From Tenodera sinensis (taxonomy: Eukaryota; Arthropoda; Insecta; Mantodea; Mantidae), in NCBI GenBank assembly GCA_030765045.1, contig CM060969.1:48399216-48463215 (forward strand): a DNA stretch of 64,000 bases. Reading direction: 5' to 3'. Positions 6,818 to 20,451 of the stretch are shown one piece after another. The position numbers were made by a program, and so were the translations under genes. Every line of letters begins with the position of its first letter. The first letter of the stretch is position 1. The notes beneath the pieces were generated by a model. The model ran no database searches and was not told the DNA's origin. It worked only from the letters and a program-made list of their open reading frames with translations.

Positions 6818-9046
6818 CTGTCTGACTGTCTGTGTGTGTCTGTCTGACTGTCTGTGTGTGTTTGACTGTGGACCTGTATCTGTTTTTAGATTGACTCATA
6901 TATATTATTATGAGAAATAATTATGGCAAGGGTAAATTATTGCTTGACTCAACTGGTAACAGTCAGTGAAGCCCTCTTTATTCAGAGAAGCAACGCAATA
7001 CACCTGATATAAATTCATTTAATTTAAACGCCAGGTATTGTATAACAGGGTTTCCTTTATTTGTAATAACAAGTTCATCATGCTTGACTTAATTGCGGGT
7101 AGTAAAAAAGTGTACCCCCCAGGGAGGATTTGAACTCACAACCGACGAATCAAGCGTTGCTAGTTACGGGCCCCCACCAGCTCTCTGTCACCGCGGCTAC
7201 CAGGAGGTACGAGTCAAAGGCACTTTTATAAGGATCTTAAGCACTGAGTGATGGCTGGATGTCAATTGCAGGTTATAAGTATTACAATAATATGCAAATA
7301 GAATACTCATTTACTCCACTTTGTCATTAATTTTGATTACTACATGCTACATAGTACCTCATCATTTATAAAAATCACTATTTCGGTCCTATTTCAAACA
7401 GCAAGACAGAGATACGTAAGTACTCTGTGGTCAATATAAATGTTGTACTGATCAAGCTAAATATACAGCATTTTCGAGGCTCTACTGATCATATACATAC
7501 ATGTATGTGTGCTTGGTAGTTTACAGTCACCGCACATGTGAACACAATATCAGTAGTTCAGTTAACTGCGTTAAGATAGGTTCTGAATGAAAAACGACAC
7601 TTTGTTTACTCACTTGGAAGATCTATACACATATGTAAACAAACCAAAGCATAACCTCAAACAAATTGCATTCATTCGTAGAGGTATTTACAACACCCAA
7701 CTATAATGCTTCCGATTGCAACACTTTAACTGAAAGTAACATATTGAATCTAGAACAATACAAAATAATTTGTCGTAATTGCCATAAATCATATATTTAA
7801 GGATTTATGGGTGCATAATAGAAAGGCACATCCAAGGAGTATCTAAACTTGGTTCTGTGAAACAGATTCAAATACTGTTGTCGATGTACATATGTATGTC
7901 AGAGATACTTAGAGTAGTTTCTCTCTGCATGGTGATGACGGCAAGGCTGAATAAATTCAAAGAGCAAAGTTGTTAACGTTGCCCACGTATTGAAAGGTGT
8001 AAAATAAACGAAATAGGATGCAGTATTTCCCAAAATACGTTTTTATATGTTCTACTGGCCTTGACAAAGTCTGTACACGTTGAAAATATATTACTGAATG
8101 TTTGAAATATAATTCGGACAAAAGTTATGTATAGCATGTCTCTTATGTGTACATACATATGTAAAAATCCAAGCATAACCTCCAATAAATTGCATTATCT
8201 GATAAAAGTATGATGACGGCATGGATGAATAAATTCAAAGAGAAACCTGTTAACGTAGCTCACGTATTGAAAGGTGTAACATAAATGAAATAGAACGCTG
8301 CATCCTCCAAAATACTTTTCTTTATCAAAACTTGTTCTATTGGCCTTGATTAAATCGCTACATTTCGAAAATATCTTTCTCAAGGTTTGAGATATAATTC
8401 TGACAAAGCATATGTACAGAATGAATCTCATATGTGCATATGTGAACAATCCAAGCATAACCTTAAACAAATTGCACTAATTCATAAAGGTATTTAAAAC
8501 GCACAGCTATAATGGTTTCAATTGCAGCTCTTTAATTGAGAGTAACATAGTTGATCTAGAACAATACAAAATCCTTTGTCCCCATTGCCATAAATTAGAT
8601 AGTATGTAAGGGCTAAACAAGTACACATTTGAAAAGCAGACTCAGGGAGTATCGAAACTTGGCTCTTTGAAACAGATTCAAATACTCTTGTGGTTGTATG
8701 TCAGAGACACTAAGAGTAGTTTCTCTCTGAATGATGATGACTGCATGGTTCAATAAATTCGAGGAGTGTTTAACGTTGCACAAGTAATGAAAGGTACAAA
8801 ATAAATGAGATAGAATGCTGTATTTCGCAAAATACTCTTCTTTTTTTTTTTTTTTTTTTTCCATCAACACTTGTGCTACTGGTCTTGATTAAATCGCTTA
8901 ATGTTGCGAATATATTACTGAATGTTTGAGATATAATTCTGACAAAGGTTACGTATAGCTTGACTCTTCTGGAAATAGCCAACGAAGCCCTCTTCATTCT
9001 GAATGGCTTCTGTAAACGTAACGATGTGTAACACTTTGTCGCACAA
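4539..9046 (+). repeat. Macrosatellite unit 2
   Basis: Complete unit. Tracts: (AC)18 at 4931-4966; TG tract of 42 bp at 6775-6816, broken by one TTTG interruption that units 3, 6 and 7 also carry; T20 at 8841-8860. Private change: G at 7476 (A elsewhere). The TG length and its interruption are identical to unit 3, so the two units are probably linked by duplication or conversion. Confidence 0.97.
7112..7210 (-). ncRNA. tRNA-like Pol III candidate, unit 2
   Basis: Same length as in unit 1, with the same stem, B box and T6; no difference seen. Confidence 0.4.
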
Positions 9047-9437
9047 ATGCACAGAACCTGTTAAGTGACACCCCCATTTATTGGTTTGAATACAAAAAGG
9101 GAGCTGATTAATATAATTTATTAATCATGCATGCAAGGAGAATGAAGTTCTAAAGCCTTCACACAGCGCCAAGAGCTTAAAGGTTACGACTGTCCCTTAG
9201 CCTACTGAATTGTGCTCATTTCCATTTAGCTACCAGAAACTAGCATTAAAACAATTTATGGACATATTTGTCTTAATAAACTAATGTAGATAGTAGAACA
9301 AACGACTTCACGAATGTGTAGTATGAAGAAGATTTAGAGAAGAAACACATGTGAGCGCACAGATGAGATTTTTTTGGTGGAGGCTCTTGGCCGTCAAGAA
9401 TCCATATTTCATTAAAACTCACAAATCCGTCCACGCG

Positions 9438-9502
<65 letters not shown>

Positions 9503-11308
9503 CACACTCACACACGCACTCACACACCCACGCGGCTTAAAGTATTATATGGTGAACAGGTGTATAGACGGACCAACAAACTCTGTCGATTTCTTTTTGC
9601 AATTTTGAATATTGTCCCGTAGCACGACTAACAAAGTGCGAGATCTGTTTACTGATTATTCTCATTGTCAAGGCATAGCGCTGAAGTCCGTCGATGCTGC
9701 CAGCTTCAGAAGCAATTGAGCTGTCTGGCGCCGTTTCTCGACGGATTTTACCGTCCTAAATATTATAAGACGCACATGTATAATGCAATGGCAGCAAATT
9801 GACAAATAGAAGAGAGTTCATCTGTTAATTGACTCTTATTGTCGATAGTGAAGTGAGGAGCTGCTTGGCGGATTTTCGCGTCATTATATATTATTATAAG
9901 AGGCACATTATATAATACAATGGCAGCAAACTTTGCGTCTTCTCTATGCATTTTTAAACACGTCTTGCAGTGAATCTAACAAACAGGGGCGACTTCATCT
10001 GTTGATTGATTCTTTTAGCGGATAGTAAAGAGTAGCGATCGCGTCATGTAGTACACAGTTTCAGAACCTTTATACTACCTCGTTTAACTTTGCGTAGGAA
10101 GTAAGGCTCTTACTCAACACAATATGATTATCTGTATGAACAAGCGAGGTCTGTCACGAATACACACGTACACACGGTGATGAGGTGCCCGCTTGCTTAT
10201 ATCTCTGGCCCCTTGCTCTGTGAGACTCCTCTCTCCTCCCACTGACTTGGTGCTAATGAACAACCGTTCAAACGCAGACAACGCTCTTCGAATGGGAACA
10301 TCGCTACTCGAGGAGCTTACTACCGGGATGCAAACCCAGGACGCAAACTCAAAATGATTTGGTGCAGTGGAGTACCCATTTTACATCGAGGCGACACATG
10401 TGATTCTAACAAGTCAAAACCTGTCAAACGACATCTAGCGGCATGAATTCGTACCTCCAAGCGCAATGATCTAAGGTTTACACAACGTAACAACCCCTGA
10501 TACACATTCATTTCTGTTACCCGCCCGGTAGTTTAGCAAAATGTTTCCTTCTTTACTACTTACAATTTCATCATCCTCGACTCGCCGGTGGCCTATCTGT
10601 CTCAGGTCCACCAGAAGGTAGAGTTCAAGCGCACATTCATAACGATCTTAAACACAGCTCGATGGTTCGATGTCAATTGAAGGTTACAAGTATTAAAGTA
10701 ATATGTGATCATACGACTTATTTACTCCCCTTTGTCGTTAATTTTGGTTACCACATGCTACATAATCCCTCATCGTTAATAAAAGTTAGTATGTGTAATT
10801 CAATGTCAGCAAAGTATGTCGTTTTCTGTATGCAATTTTTAATCATGCCTCTAGTATAAGTAACAATGTGTGGCGAGTTCAACTATTTATTGATTCGTAT
10901 TGTGGATAGTAAAGTGTGGGCGGCGTGTCCTGCAGTAAACACTTTCAAAATTCTTATACTACTTCTTAGAACTTTAATATAGGAGTAAGGCTCAAAGTTT
11001 ACTGAAAAAGCTAGCTGTATGTTAGCAGACTTTAGCGTCCAAAGTATTATAGGATGAGAATGTGTAATGCAATGGCAGCAAGCACTATGGTTTTCTTCAT
11101 GCAATTTATAACCATGTCTTGCAGTGAATCTAACAAAAAGGGGCGAGTTCACATTTTGATTGATTCTTTTTGCAGATAGAAATGAGTAGCCATCGTGTCA
11201 TGCGGAAGACACTTTCAAAACCCCTATAATAGCTCTTTTTACTTTACCTAGTAAGTAAGACTCTTAGTTTACACAAAATAATTATCCTTTTGAACAAGCG
11301 TGTTCTGT

Positions 11309-11351
<43 letters not shown>

Positions 11352-13580
11352 CTGTCTGACTGTCTGTGTGTGTCTGTCTGACTGTCTGTGTGTGTTTGAC
11401 TGTGGACCTGTATCTGTTTTTAGATTGACTCATATATATTATTATGAGAAATAATTATGGCAAGGGTAATTTATTGCTTGACTCAACTGGTAACAGTCAG
11501 TGAAGCCCTCTTTATTCAGAGAAGCAACGCAATACACCTGATATAAATTCATTTAATTTAAACGCCAGGTATTGTATAACAGGGTTTCCTTTATTTGTAA
11601 TAACAAGTTCATCATGCTTGACTTAATTGCGGGTAGTAAAAAAGTGTACCCCCCAGGGAGGATTTGAACTCACAACCGACGAATCAAGCGTTGCTAGTTA
11701 CGGGCCCCCACCAGCTCTCTGTCACCGCGGCTACCAGGAGGTACGAGTCAAAGGCACTTTTATAAGGATCTTAAGCACTGAGTGATGGCTGGATGTCAAT
11801 TGCAGGTTATAAGTATTACAATAATATGCAAATAGAATACTCATTTACTCCACTTTGTCATTAATTTTGATTACTACATGCTACATAGTACCTCATCATT
11901 TATAAAAATCACTATTTCGGTCCTATTTCAAACAGCAAGACAGAGATACGTAAGTACTCTGTGGTCAATATAAATGTTGTACTGATCAAGCTAAATATAC
12001 AGCATTTTCAAGGCTCTACTGATCATATACATACATGTATGTGTGCTTGGTAGTTTACAGTCACCGCACATGTGAACACAATATCAGTAGTTCAATTCAC
12101 TGCGTTAAGATAGGTTCTGAATGAAAAACGACACTTTGTTTACTCACTTGGAAGATCTATACACATATGTAAACAAACCAAAGCATAACCTCAAACAAAT
12201 TGCATTCATTCGTAGAGGTATTTACAACACCCAACTATAATGCTTCCGATTGCAACACTTTAACTGAAAGTAACATATTGAATCTAGAACAATACAAAAT
12301 AATTTGTCGTAATTGCCATAAATCATATATTTAAGGATTTATGGGTGCATAATAGAAAGGCACATCCAAGGAGTATCTAAACTTGGTTCTGTGAAACAGA
12401 TTCAAATACTGTTGTCGATGTACATATGTATGTCAGAGATACTTAGAGTAGTTTCTCTCTGCATGGTGATGACGGCAAGGCTGAATAAATTCAAAGAGCA
12501 AAGTTGTTAACGTTGCCCACGTATTGAAAGGTGTAAAATAAACGAAATAGGATGCAGTATTTCCCAAAATACGTTTTTATATGTTCTACTGGCCTTGACA
12601 AAGTCTGTACACGTTGAAAATATATTACTGAATGTTTGAAATATAATTCGGACAAAAGTTATGTATAGCATGTCTCTTATGTGTACATACATATGTAAAA
12701 ATCCAAGCATAACCTCCAATAAATTGCATTATCTGATAAAAGTATGATGACGGCATGGATGAATAAATTCAAAGAGAAACCTGTTAACGTAGCTCACGTA
12801 TTGAAAGGTGTAACATAAATGAAATAGAACGCGGCATCCTCCAAAATACTTTTCTTTATCAAAACTTGTTCTATTGGCCTTGATTAAATCGCTACATTTC
12901 GAAAATATCTTTCTCAAGGTTTGAGATATAATTCTGACAAAGCATATGTACAGAATGAATCTCATATGTGCATATGTGAACAATCCAAGCATAACCTTAA
13001 ACAAATTGCACTAATTCATAAAGGTATTTAAAACGCACAGCTATAATGGTTTCAATTGCAGCTCTTTAATTGAGAGTAACATAGTTGATCTAGAACAATA
13101 CAAAATCCTTTGTCCCCATTGCCATAAATTAGATAGTATGTAAGGGCTAAACAAGTACACATTTGAAAAGCAGACTCAGGGAGTATCGAAACTTGGCTCT
13201 TTGAAACAGATTCAAATACTCTTGTGGTTGTATGTCAGAGACACTAAGAGTAGTTTCTCTCTGAATGATGATGACTGCATGGTTCAATAAATTCGAGGAG
13301 TGTTTAACGTTGCACAAGTAATGAAAGGTACAAAATAAATGAGATAGAATGCTGTATTTCGCAAAATACTCTTCTTTTTTTTTTTTTTTTTTTTCCATCA
13401 ACACTTGTGCTACTGGTCTTGATTAAATCGCTTAATGTTGCGAATATATTACTGAATGTTTGAGATATAATTCTGACAAAGGTTACGTATAGCTTGACTC
13501 TTCTGGAAATAGCCAACGAAGCCCTCTTCATTCTGAATGGCTTCTGTAAACGTAACGATGTGTAACACTTTGTCGCACAA
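9047..13580 (+). repeat. Macrosatellite unit 3
   Basis: Complete unit. Tracts: (AC)31 at 9439-9500; TG tract of 42 bp with TTTG interruption at 11309-11350; T20 at 13375-13394. Changes: C at 9993, T at 11470, A at 12095, C at 12098. G at 12833 is shared only with unit 14 (position 62576). Confidence 0.97.
11646..11744 (-). ncRNA. tRNA-like Pol III candidate, unit 3
   Basis: Unchanged copy with T6 following on the minus strand. Confidence 0.4.
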
Positions 13581-13971
13581 ATGCACAGAACCTGTTAAGT
13601 GACACCCCCATTTATTGGTTTGAATACAAAAAGGGAGCTGATTAATATAATTTGTTAATCATGCATGCAAGGAGAATGAAGTTCTAAAGCCTTCACACAG
13701 CGCCAAGAGCTTAAAGGTTACGACTGTCCCTTAGCCTACTGAATTGTGCTCATTTCCATTTAGCTACCAGAAACTAGCATTAAAACAATTTATGGACATA
13801 TTTGTCTTAATAAACTAATGTAGATAGTAGAACAAACGACTTCACGAATGTGTAGTATGAAGAAGATTTAGAGAAGAAACACATGTGAGCGCACAGATGA
13901 GATTTTTTTGGTGGAGGCTCTTGGCCGTCAAGAATCCATATTTCATTAAAACTCACAAATCCGTCCACGCG

Positions 13972-14020
<49 letters not shown>

Positions 14021-15842
14021 CACACTCACACACGCACTCACACACCCACGCGGCTTAAAGTATTATATGGTGCACAGGTGTATAGACGGACCAACAAACT
14101 CTGTCGATTTCTTTTTGCAATTTTGAATATTGTCCCGTAGCACGACTAACAAAGTGCGAGATCTGTTTACTGATTATTCTCATTGTCAAGGCATAGCGCT
14201 GAAGTCCGTCGATGCTGCCAGCTTCAGAAGCAATTGAGCTGTCTGGCGCCGTTTCTCGACGGATTTTACCGTCCTAAATATTATAAGACGCACATGTATA
14301 ATGCAATGGCAGCAAATTGACAAATAGAAGAGAGTTCATCTGTTAATTGACTCTTATTGTCGATAGTGAAGTGAGGAGCTGCTTGGCGGATTTTCGCGTC
14401 ATTATATATTATTATAAGAGGCACATTATATAATACAATGGCAGCAAACTTTGCGTCTTCTCTATGCATTTTTAAACACGTCTTGCAGTGAATCTAACAA
14501 ACAGGGGCGATTTCATCTGTTGATTGATTCTTTTAGCGGATAGTAAAGAGTAGCGATCGCGTCATGTAGTACACAGTTTCAGAACCTTTATACTACCTCG
14601 TTTAACTTTGCGTAGGAAGTAAGGCTCTTACTCAACACAATATGATTATCTGTATGAACAAGCGAGGTCTGTCACGAATACACACGTACACACGGTGATG
14701 AGGTGCCCGCTTGCTTATATCTCTCGCCCCTTGCTCTGTGAGACTCCTCTCTCCTCCCACTGACTTGGTGCTAATGAACAACCGTTCAAACGCAGACAAC
14801 GCTCTTCGAATGGGAACATCGCTACTCGAGGAGCTTACTACCGGGATGCAAACCCAGGACGCAAACTCAAAATGATTTGGTGCAGTGGAGTACCCATTTT
14901 ACATCGAGGCGACACATGTGATTCTAACAAGTCAAAACCTGTCAAACGACATCTAGCGGCATGAATTCGTACCTCCAAGCGCAATGATCTAAGGTTTACA
15001 CAACGTAACAACCCCTGATACACATTCATTTCTGTTACCCGCCCGGTAGTTTAGCAAAATGTTTCCTTCTTTACTACTTACAATTTCATCATCCTCGACT
15101 CGCCGGTGGCCTATCTGTCTCAGGTCCACCAGAAGGTAGAGTTCAAGCGCACATTCATAACGATCTTAAACACAGCTCGATGGTTCGATGTCAATTGAAG
15201 GTTACAAGTATTAAAGTAATATGTGATCATACGACTTATTTACTCCCCTTTGTCGTTAATTTTGGTTACCACATGCTACATAATCCCTCATCGTTAATAA
15301 AAGTTAGTATGTGTAATTCAATGTCAGCAAAGTATGTCGTTTTCTGTATGCAATTTTTAATCATGCCTCTAGTATAAGTAACAATGTGTGGCGAGTTCAA
15401 CTATTTATTGATTCGTATTGTGGATAGTAAAGTGTGGGCGGCGTGTCCTGCAGTAAACACTTTCAAAATTCTTATACTACTTCTTAGAACTTTAATATAG
15501 GAGTAAGGCTCAAAGTTTACTGAAAAAGCTAGCTGTATGTTAGCAGACTTTAGCGTCCAAAGTATTATAGGATGAGAATGTGTAATGCAATGGCAGCAAG
15601 CACTATGGTTTTCTTCATGCAATTTATAACCATGTCTTGCAGTGAATCTAACAAAAAGGGGCGAGTTCACATTTTGATTGATTCTTTTTGCAGATAGAAA
15701 TGAGTAGCCATCGTGTCATGCGGAAGACACTTTCAAAACCCCTATAATAGCTCTTTTTACTTTACCTAGTAAGTAAGACTCTTAGTTTACACAAAATAAT
15801 TATCCTTTTGAACAAGCGTGTTCTGTTGTGTGTGTGTGTGTG

Positions 15843-15890
<48 letters not shown>

Positions 15891-18121
15891 TGTCTGACTG
15901 TCTGTGTGTGTCTGTCTGACTGTCTGTGTGTGTTTGACTGTGGACCTGTATCTGTTTTTAGATTGACTCATATATATTATTATGAGAAATAATTATGGCA
16001 AGGGTAAATTATTGCTTGACTCAACTGGTAACAGTCAGTGAAGCCCTCTTTATTCAGAGAAGCAACGCAATACACCTGATATAAATTCATTTAATTTAAA
16101 CGCCAGGTATTGTATAACAGGGTTTCCTTTATTTGTAATAACAAGTTCATCATGCTTGACTTAATTGCGGGTAGTAAAAAAGTGTACCCCCCAGGGAGGA
16201 TTTGAACTCACAACCGACGAATCAAGCGTTGCTAGTTACGGGCCCCCACCAGCTCTCTGTCACCGCGGCTACCAGGAGGTACGAGTCAAAGGCACTTTTA
16301 TAAGGATCTTAAGCACTGAGTGATGGCTGGATGTCAATTGCAGGTTATAAGTATTACAATAATATGCAAATAGAATACTCATTTACTCCACTTTGTCATT
16401 AATTTTGATTACTACATGCTACATAGTACCTCATCATTTATAAAAATCACTATTTCGGTCCTATTTCAAACAGCAAGACAGAGATACGTAAGTACTCTGT
16501 GGTCAATATAAATGTTGTACTGATCAAGCTAAATATACAGCATTTTCAAGGCTCTACTGATCATATACATACATGTATGTGTGCTTGGTAGTTTACAGTC
16601 ACCGCACATGTGAACACAATATCAGTAGTTCAGTTAACTGCGTTAAGATAGGTTCTGAATGAAAAACGACACTTTGTTTACTCACATGGAAGATCTATAC
16701 ACATATGTAAACAAACCAAAGCATAACCTCAAACAAATTGCATTCATTCGTAGAGGTATTTACAACACCCAACTATAATGCTTCCGATTGCAACACTTTA
16801 ACTGAAAGTAACATATTGAATCTAGAACAATACAAAATAATTTGTCGTAATTGCCATAAATCATATATTTAAGGAGTTATGGGTGCATAATAGAAAGGCA
16901 CATCCAAGGAGTATCTAAACTTGGTTCTGTGAAACAGATTCAAATACTGTTGTCGATGTACATATGTATGTCAGAGATACTTAGAGTAGTTTCTCTCTGC
17001 ATGGTGATGACGGCAAGGCTGAATAAATTCAAAGAGCAAAGTTGTTAACGTTGCCCACGTATTGAAAGGTGTAAAATAAACGAAATAGGATGCAGTATTT
17101 CCCAAAATACGTTTTTATATGTTCTACTGGCCTTGACAAAGTCTGTACACGTTGAAAATATATTACTGAATGTTTGAAATATAATTCGGACAAAAGTTAT
17201 GTATAGCATGTCTCTTATGTGTACATACATATGTAAAAATCCAAGCATAACCTCCAATAAATTGCATTATCTGATAAAAGTATGATGACGGCATGGATGA
17301 ATAAATTCAAAGAGAAACCTGTTAACGTAGCTCACGTATTGAAAGGTGTAACATAAATGAAATAGAACGCTGCATCCTCCAAAATACTTTTCTTTATCAA
17401 AACTTGTTCTATTGGCCTTGATTAAATCGCTACATTTCGAAAATATCTTTCTCAAGGTTTGAGATAAAATTCTGACAAAGCATATGTACAGAATGAATCT
17501 CATATGTGCATATGTGAACAATCCAAGCATAACCTTAAACAAATTGCACTAATTCATAAAGGTATTTAAAACGCACAGCTATAATGGTTTCAATTGCAGC
17601 TCTTTAATTGAGAGTAACATAGTTGATCTAGAACAATACAAAATCCTTTGTCCCCATTGCCATAAATTAGATAGTATGTAAGGGCTAAACAAGTACACAT
17701 TTGAAAAGCAGACTCAGGGAGTATCGAAACCTGGCTCTTTGAAACAGATTCAAATACTCTTGTGGTTGTATGTCAGAGACACTAAGAGTAGTTTCTCTCT
17801 GAATGATGATGACTGCATGGTTCAATAAATTCGAGGAGTGTTTAACGTTGCACAAGTAATGAAAGGTACAAAATAAATGAGATAGAATGCTGTATTTCGC
17901 AAAATACTCTTCTTTTTTTTTTTTTTTTTTTTTTTCCATCAACACTTGTGCTACTGGTCTTGATTAAATCGCTTAATGTTGCGAATATATTACTGAATGT
18001 TTGAGATATAATTCTGACAAAGGTTACGTATAGCTTGACTCTTCTGGAAATAGCCAACGAAGCCCTCTTCATTCTGAATGGCTTCTGTAAACGTAACGAT
18101 GTGTAACACTTTGTCGCACAA
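13581..18121 (+). repeat. Macrosatellite unit 4
   Basis: Complete unit. Tracts: (AC)23 at 13973-14018; TG tract of 62 bp at 15827-15888 with one GCG interruption shared only with unit 5; T23 at 17913-17935. It is one of the more diverged units, with private changes at 13654 (G), 14073 (C), 14725 (C), 16686 (A), 16876 (G), 17467 (A) and 17731 (C). Confidence 0.97.
16184..16282 (-). ncRNA. tRNA-like Pol III candidate, unit 4
   Basis: Unchanged copy, although unit 4 is one of the more diverged units elsewhere. Confidence 0.4.
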
Positions 18122-18512
18122 ATGCACAGAACCTGTTAAGTGACACCCCCATTTATTGGTTTGAATACAAAAAGGGAGCTGATTAATATAATTTATTAAT
18201 CATGCATGCAAGGAGAATGAAGTTCTAAAGCCTTCACACAGCGCCAAGAGCTTAAAGGTTACGACTGTCCCTTAGCCTACTGAATTGTGCTCATTTCCAT
18301 TTAGCTACCAGAAACTAGCATTAAAACAATTTATGGACATATTTGTCTTAATAAACTAATGTAGATAGTAGAACAAACGACTTCACGAATGTGTAGTATG
18401 AAGAAGATTTAGAGAAGAAACACATGTGAGCGCACAGATGAGATTTTTTTGGTGGAGGCTCTTGGCCGTCAAGAATCCATATTTCATTAAAACTCACAAA
18501 TCCGTCCACGCG

Positions 18513-18587
<75 letters not shown>

Positions 18588-20403
18588 CACACTCACACAC
18601 GCACTCACACACCCACGCGGCTTAAAGTATTATATGGTGAACAGGTGTATAGACGGACCAACAAACTCTGTCGATTTCTTTTTGCAATTTTGAATATTGT
18701 CCCGTAGCACGACTAACAAAGTGCGAGATGTGTTTACTGATTATTCTCATTGTCAAGGCATAGCGCTGAAGTCCGTCGATGCTGCCAGCTTCAGAAGCAA
18801 TTGAGCTGTCTGGCGCCGTTTCTCGACGGATTTTACCGTCCTAAATATTATAAGACGCACATGTATAATGCAATGGCAGCAAATTGACAAATAGAAGAGA
18901 GTTCATCTGTTAATTGACTCTTATTGTCGATAGTGAAGTGAGGAGCTGCTTGGCGGATTTTCGCGTCATTATATATTATTATAAGAGGCACATTATATAA
19001 TACAATGGCAGCAAACTTTGCGTCTTCTCTATGCATTTTTAAACACGTCTTGCAGTGAATCTAACAAACAGGGGCGATTTCATCTGTTGATTGATTCTTT
19101 TAGCGGATAGTAAAGAGTAGCGATCGCGTCATGTAGTACACAGTTTCAGAACCTTTATACTACCTCGTTTAACTTTGCGTAGGAAGTAAGGCTCTTACTC
19201 AACACAATATGATTATCTGTATGAACAAGCGAGGTCTGTCACGAATACACACGTACACACGGTGATGAGGTGCCCGCTTGCTTATATCTCTGGCCCCTTG
19301 CTCTGTGAGACTCCTCTCTCCTCCCACTGACTTGGTGCTAATGAACAACCGTTCAAACGCAGACAACGCTCTTCGAATGGGAACATCGCTACTCGAGGAG
19401 CTTACTACCGGGATGCAAACCCAGGACGCAAACTCAAAATGATTTGGTGCAGTGGAGTACCCATTTTACATCGAGGCGACACATGTGATTCTAACAAGTC
19501 AAAACCTGTCAAACGACATCTAGCGGCATGAATTCGTACCTCCAAGCGCAATGATCTAAGGTTTACACAACGTAACAACCCCTGATACACATTCATTTCT
19601 GTTACCCGCCCGGTAGTTTAGCAAAATGTTTCCTTCTTTACTACTTACAATTTCATCATCCTCGACTCGCCGGTGGCCTATCTGTCTCAGGTCCACCAGA
19701 AGGTAGAGTTCAAGCGCACATTCATAACGATCTTAAACACAGCTCGATGGTTCGATGTCAATTGAAGGTTACAAGTATTAAAGTAATATGTGATCATACG
19801 ACTTATTTACTCCCCTTTGTCGTTAATTTTGGTTACCACATGCTACATAATCCCTCATCGTTAATAAAAGTTAGTATGTGTAATTCAATGTCAGCAAAGT
19901 ATGTCGTTTTCTGTATGCAATTTTTAATCATGCCTCTAGTATAAGTAACAATGTGTGGCGAGTTCAACTATTTATTGATTCGTATTGTGGATAGTAAAGT
20001 GTGGGCGGCGTGTCCTGCAGTAAACACTTTCAAAATTCTTATACTACTTCTTAGAACTTTAATATAGGAGTAAGGCTCAAAGTTTACTGAAAAAGCTAGC
20101 TGTATGTTAGCAGACTTTAGCGTCCAAAGTATTATAGGATGAGAATGTGTAATGCAATGGCAGCAAGCACTATGGTTTTCTTCATGCAATTTATAACCAT
20201 GTCTTGCAGTGAATCTAACAAAAAGGGGCGAGTTCACATTTTGATTGATTCTTTTTGCAGATAGAAATGAGTAGCCATCGTGTCATGCGGAAGACACTTT
20301 CAAAACCCCTATAATAGCTCTTTTTACTTTACCTAGTAAGTAAGACTCTTAGTTTACACAAAATAATTATCCTTTTGAACAAGCGTGTTCTGTTGTGTGT
20401 GTG

Positions 20404-20451
<48 letters not shown>
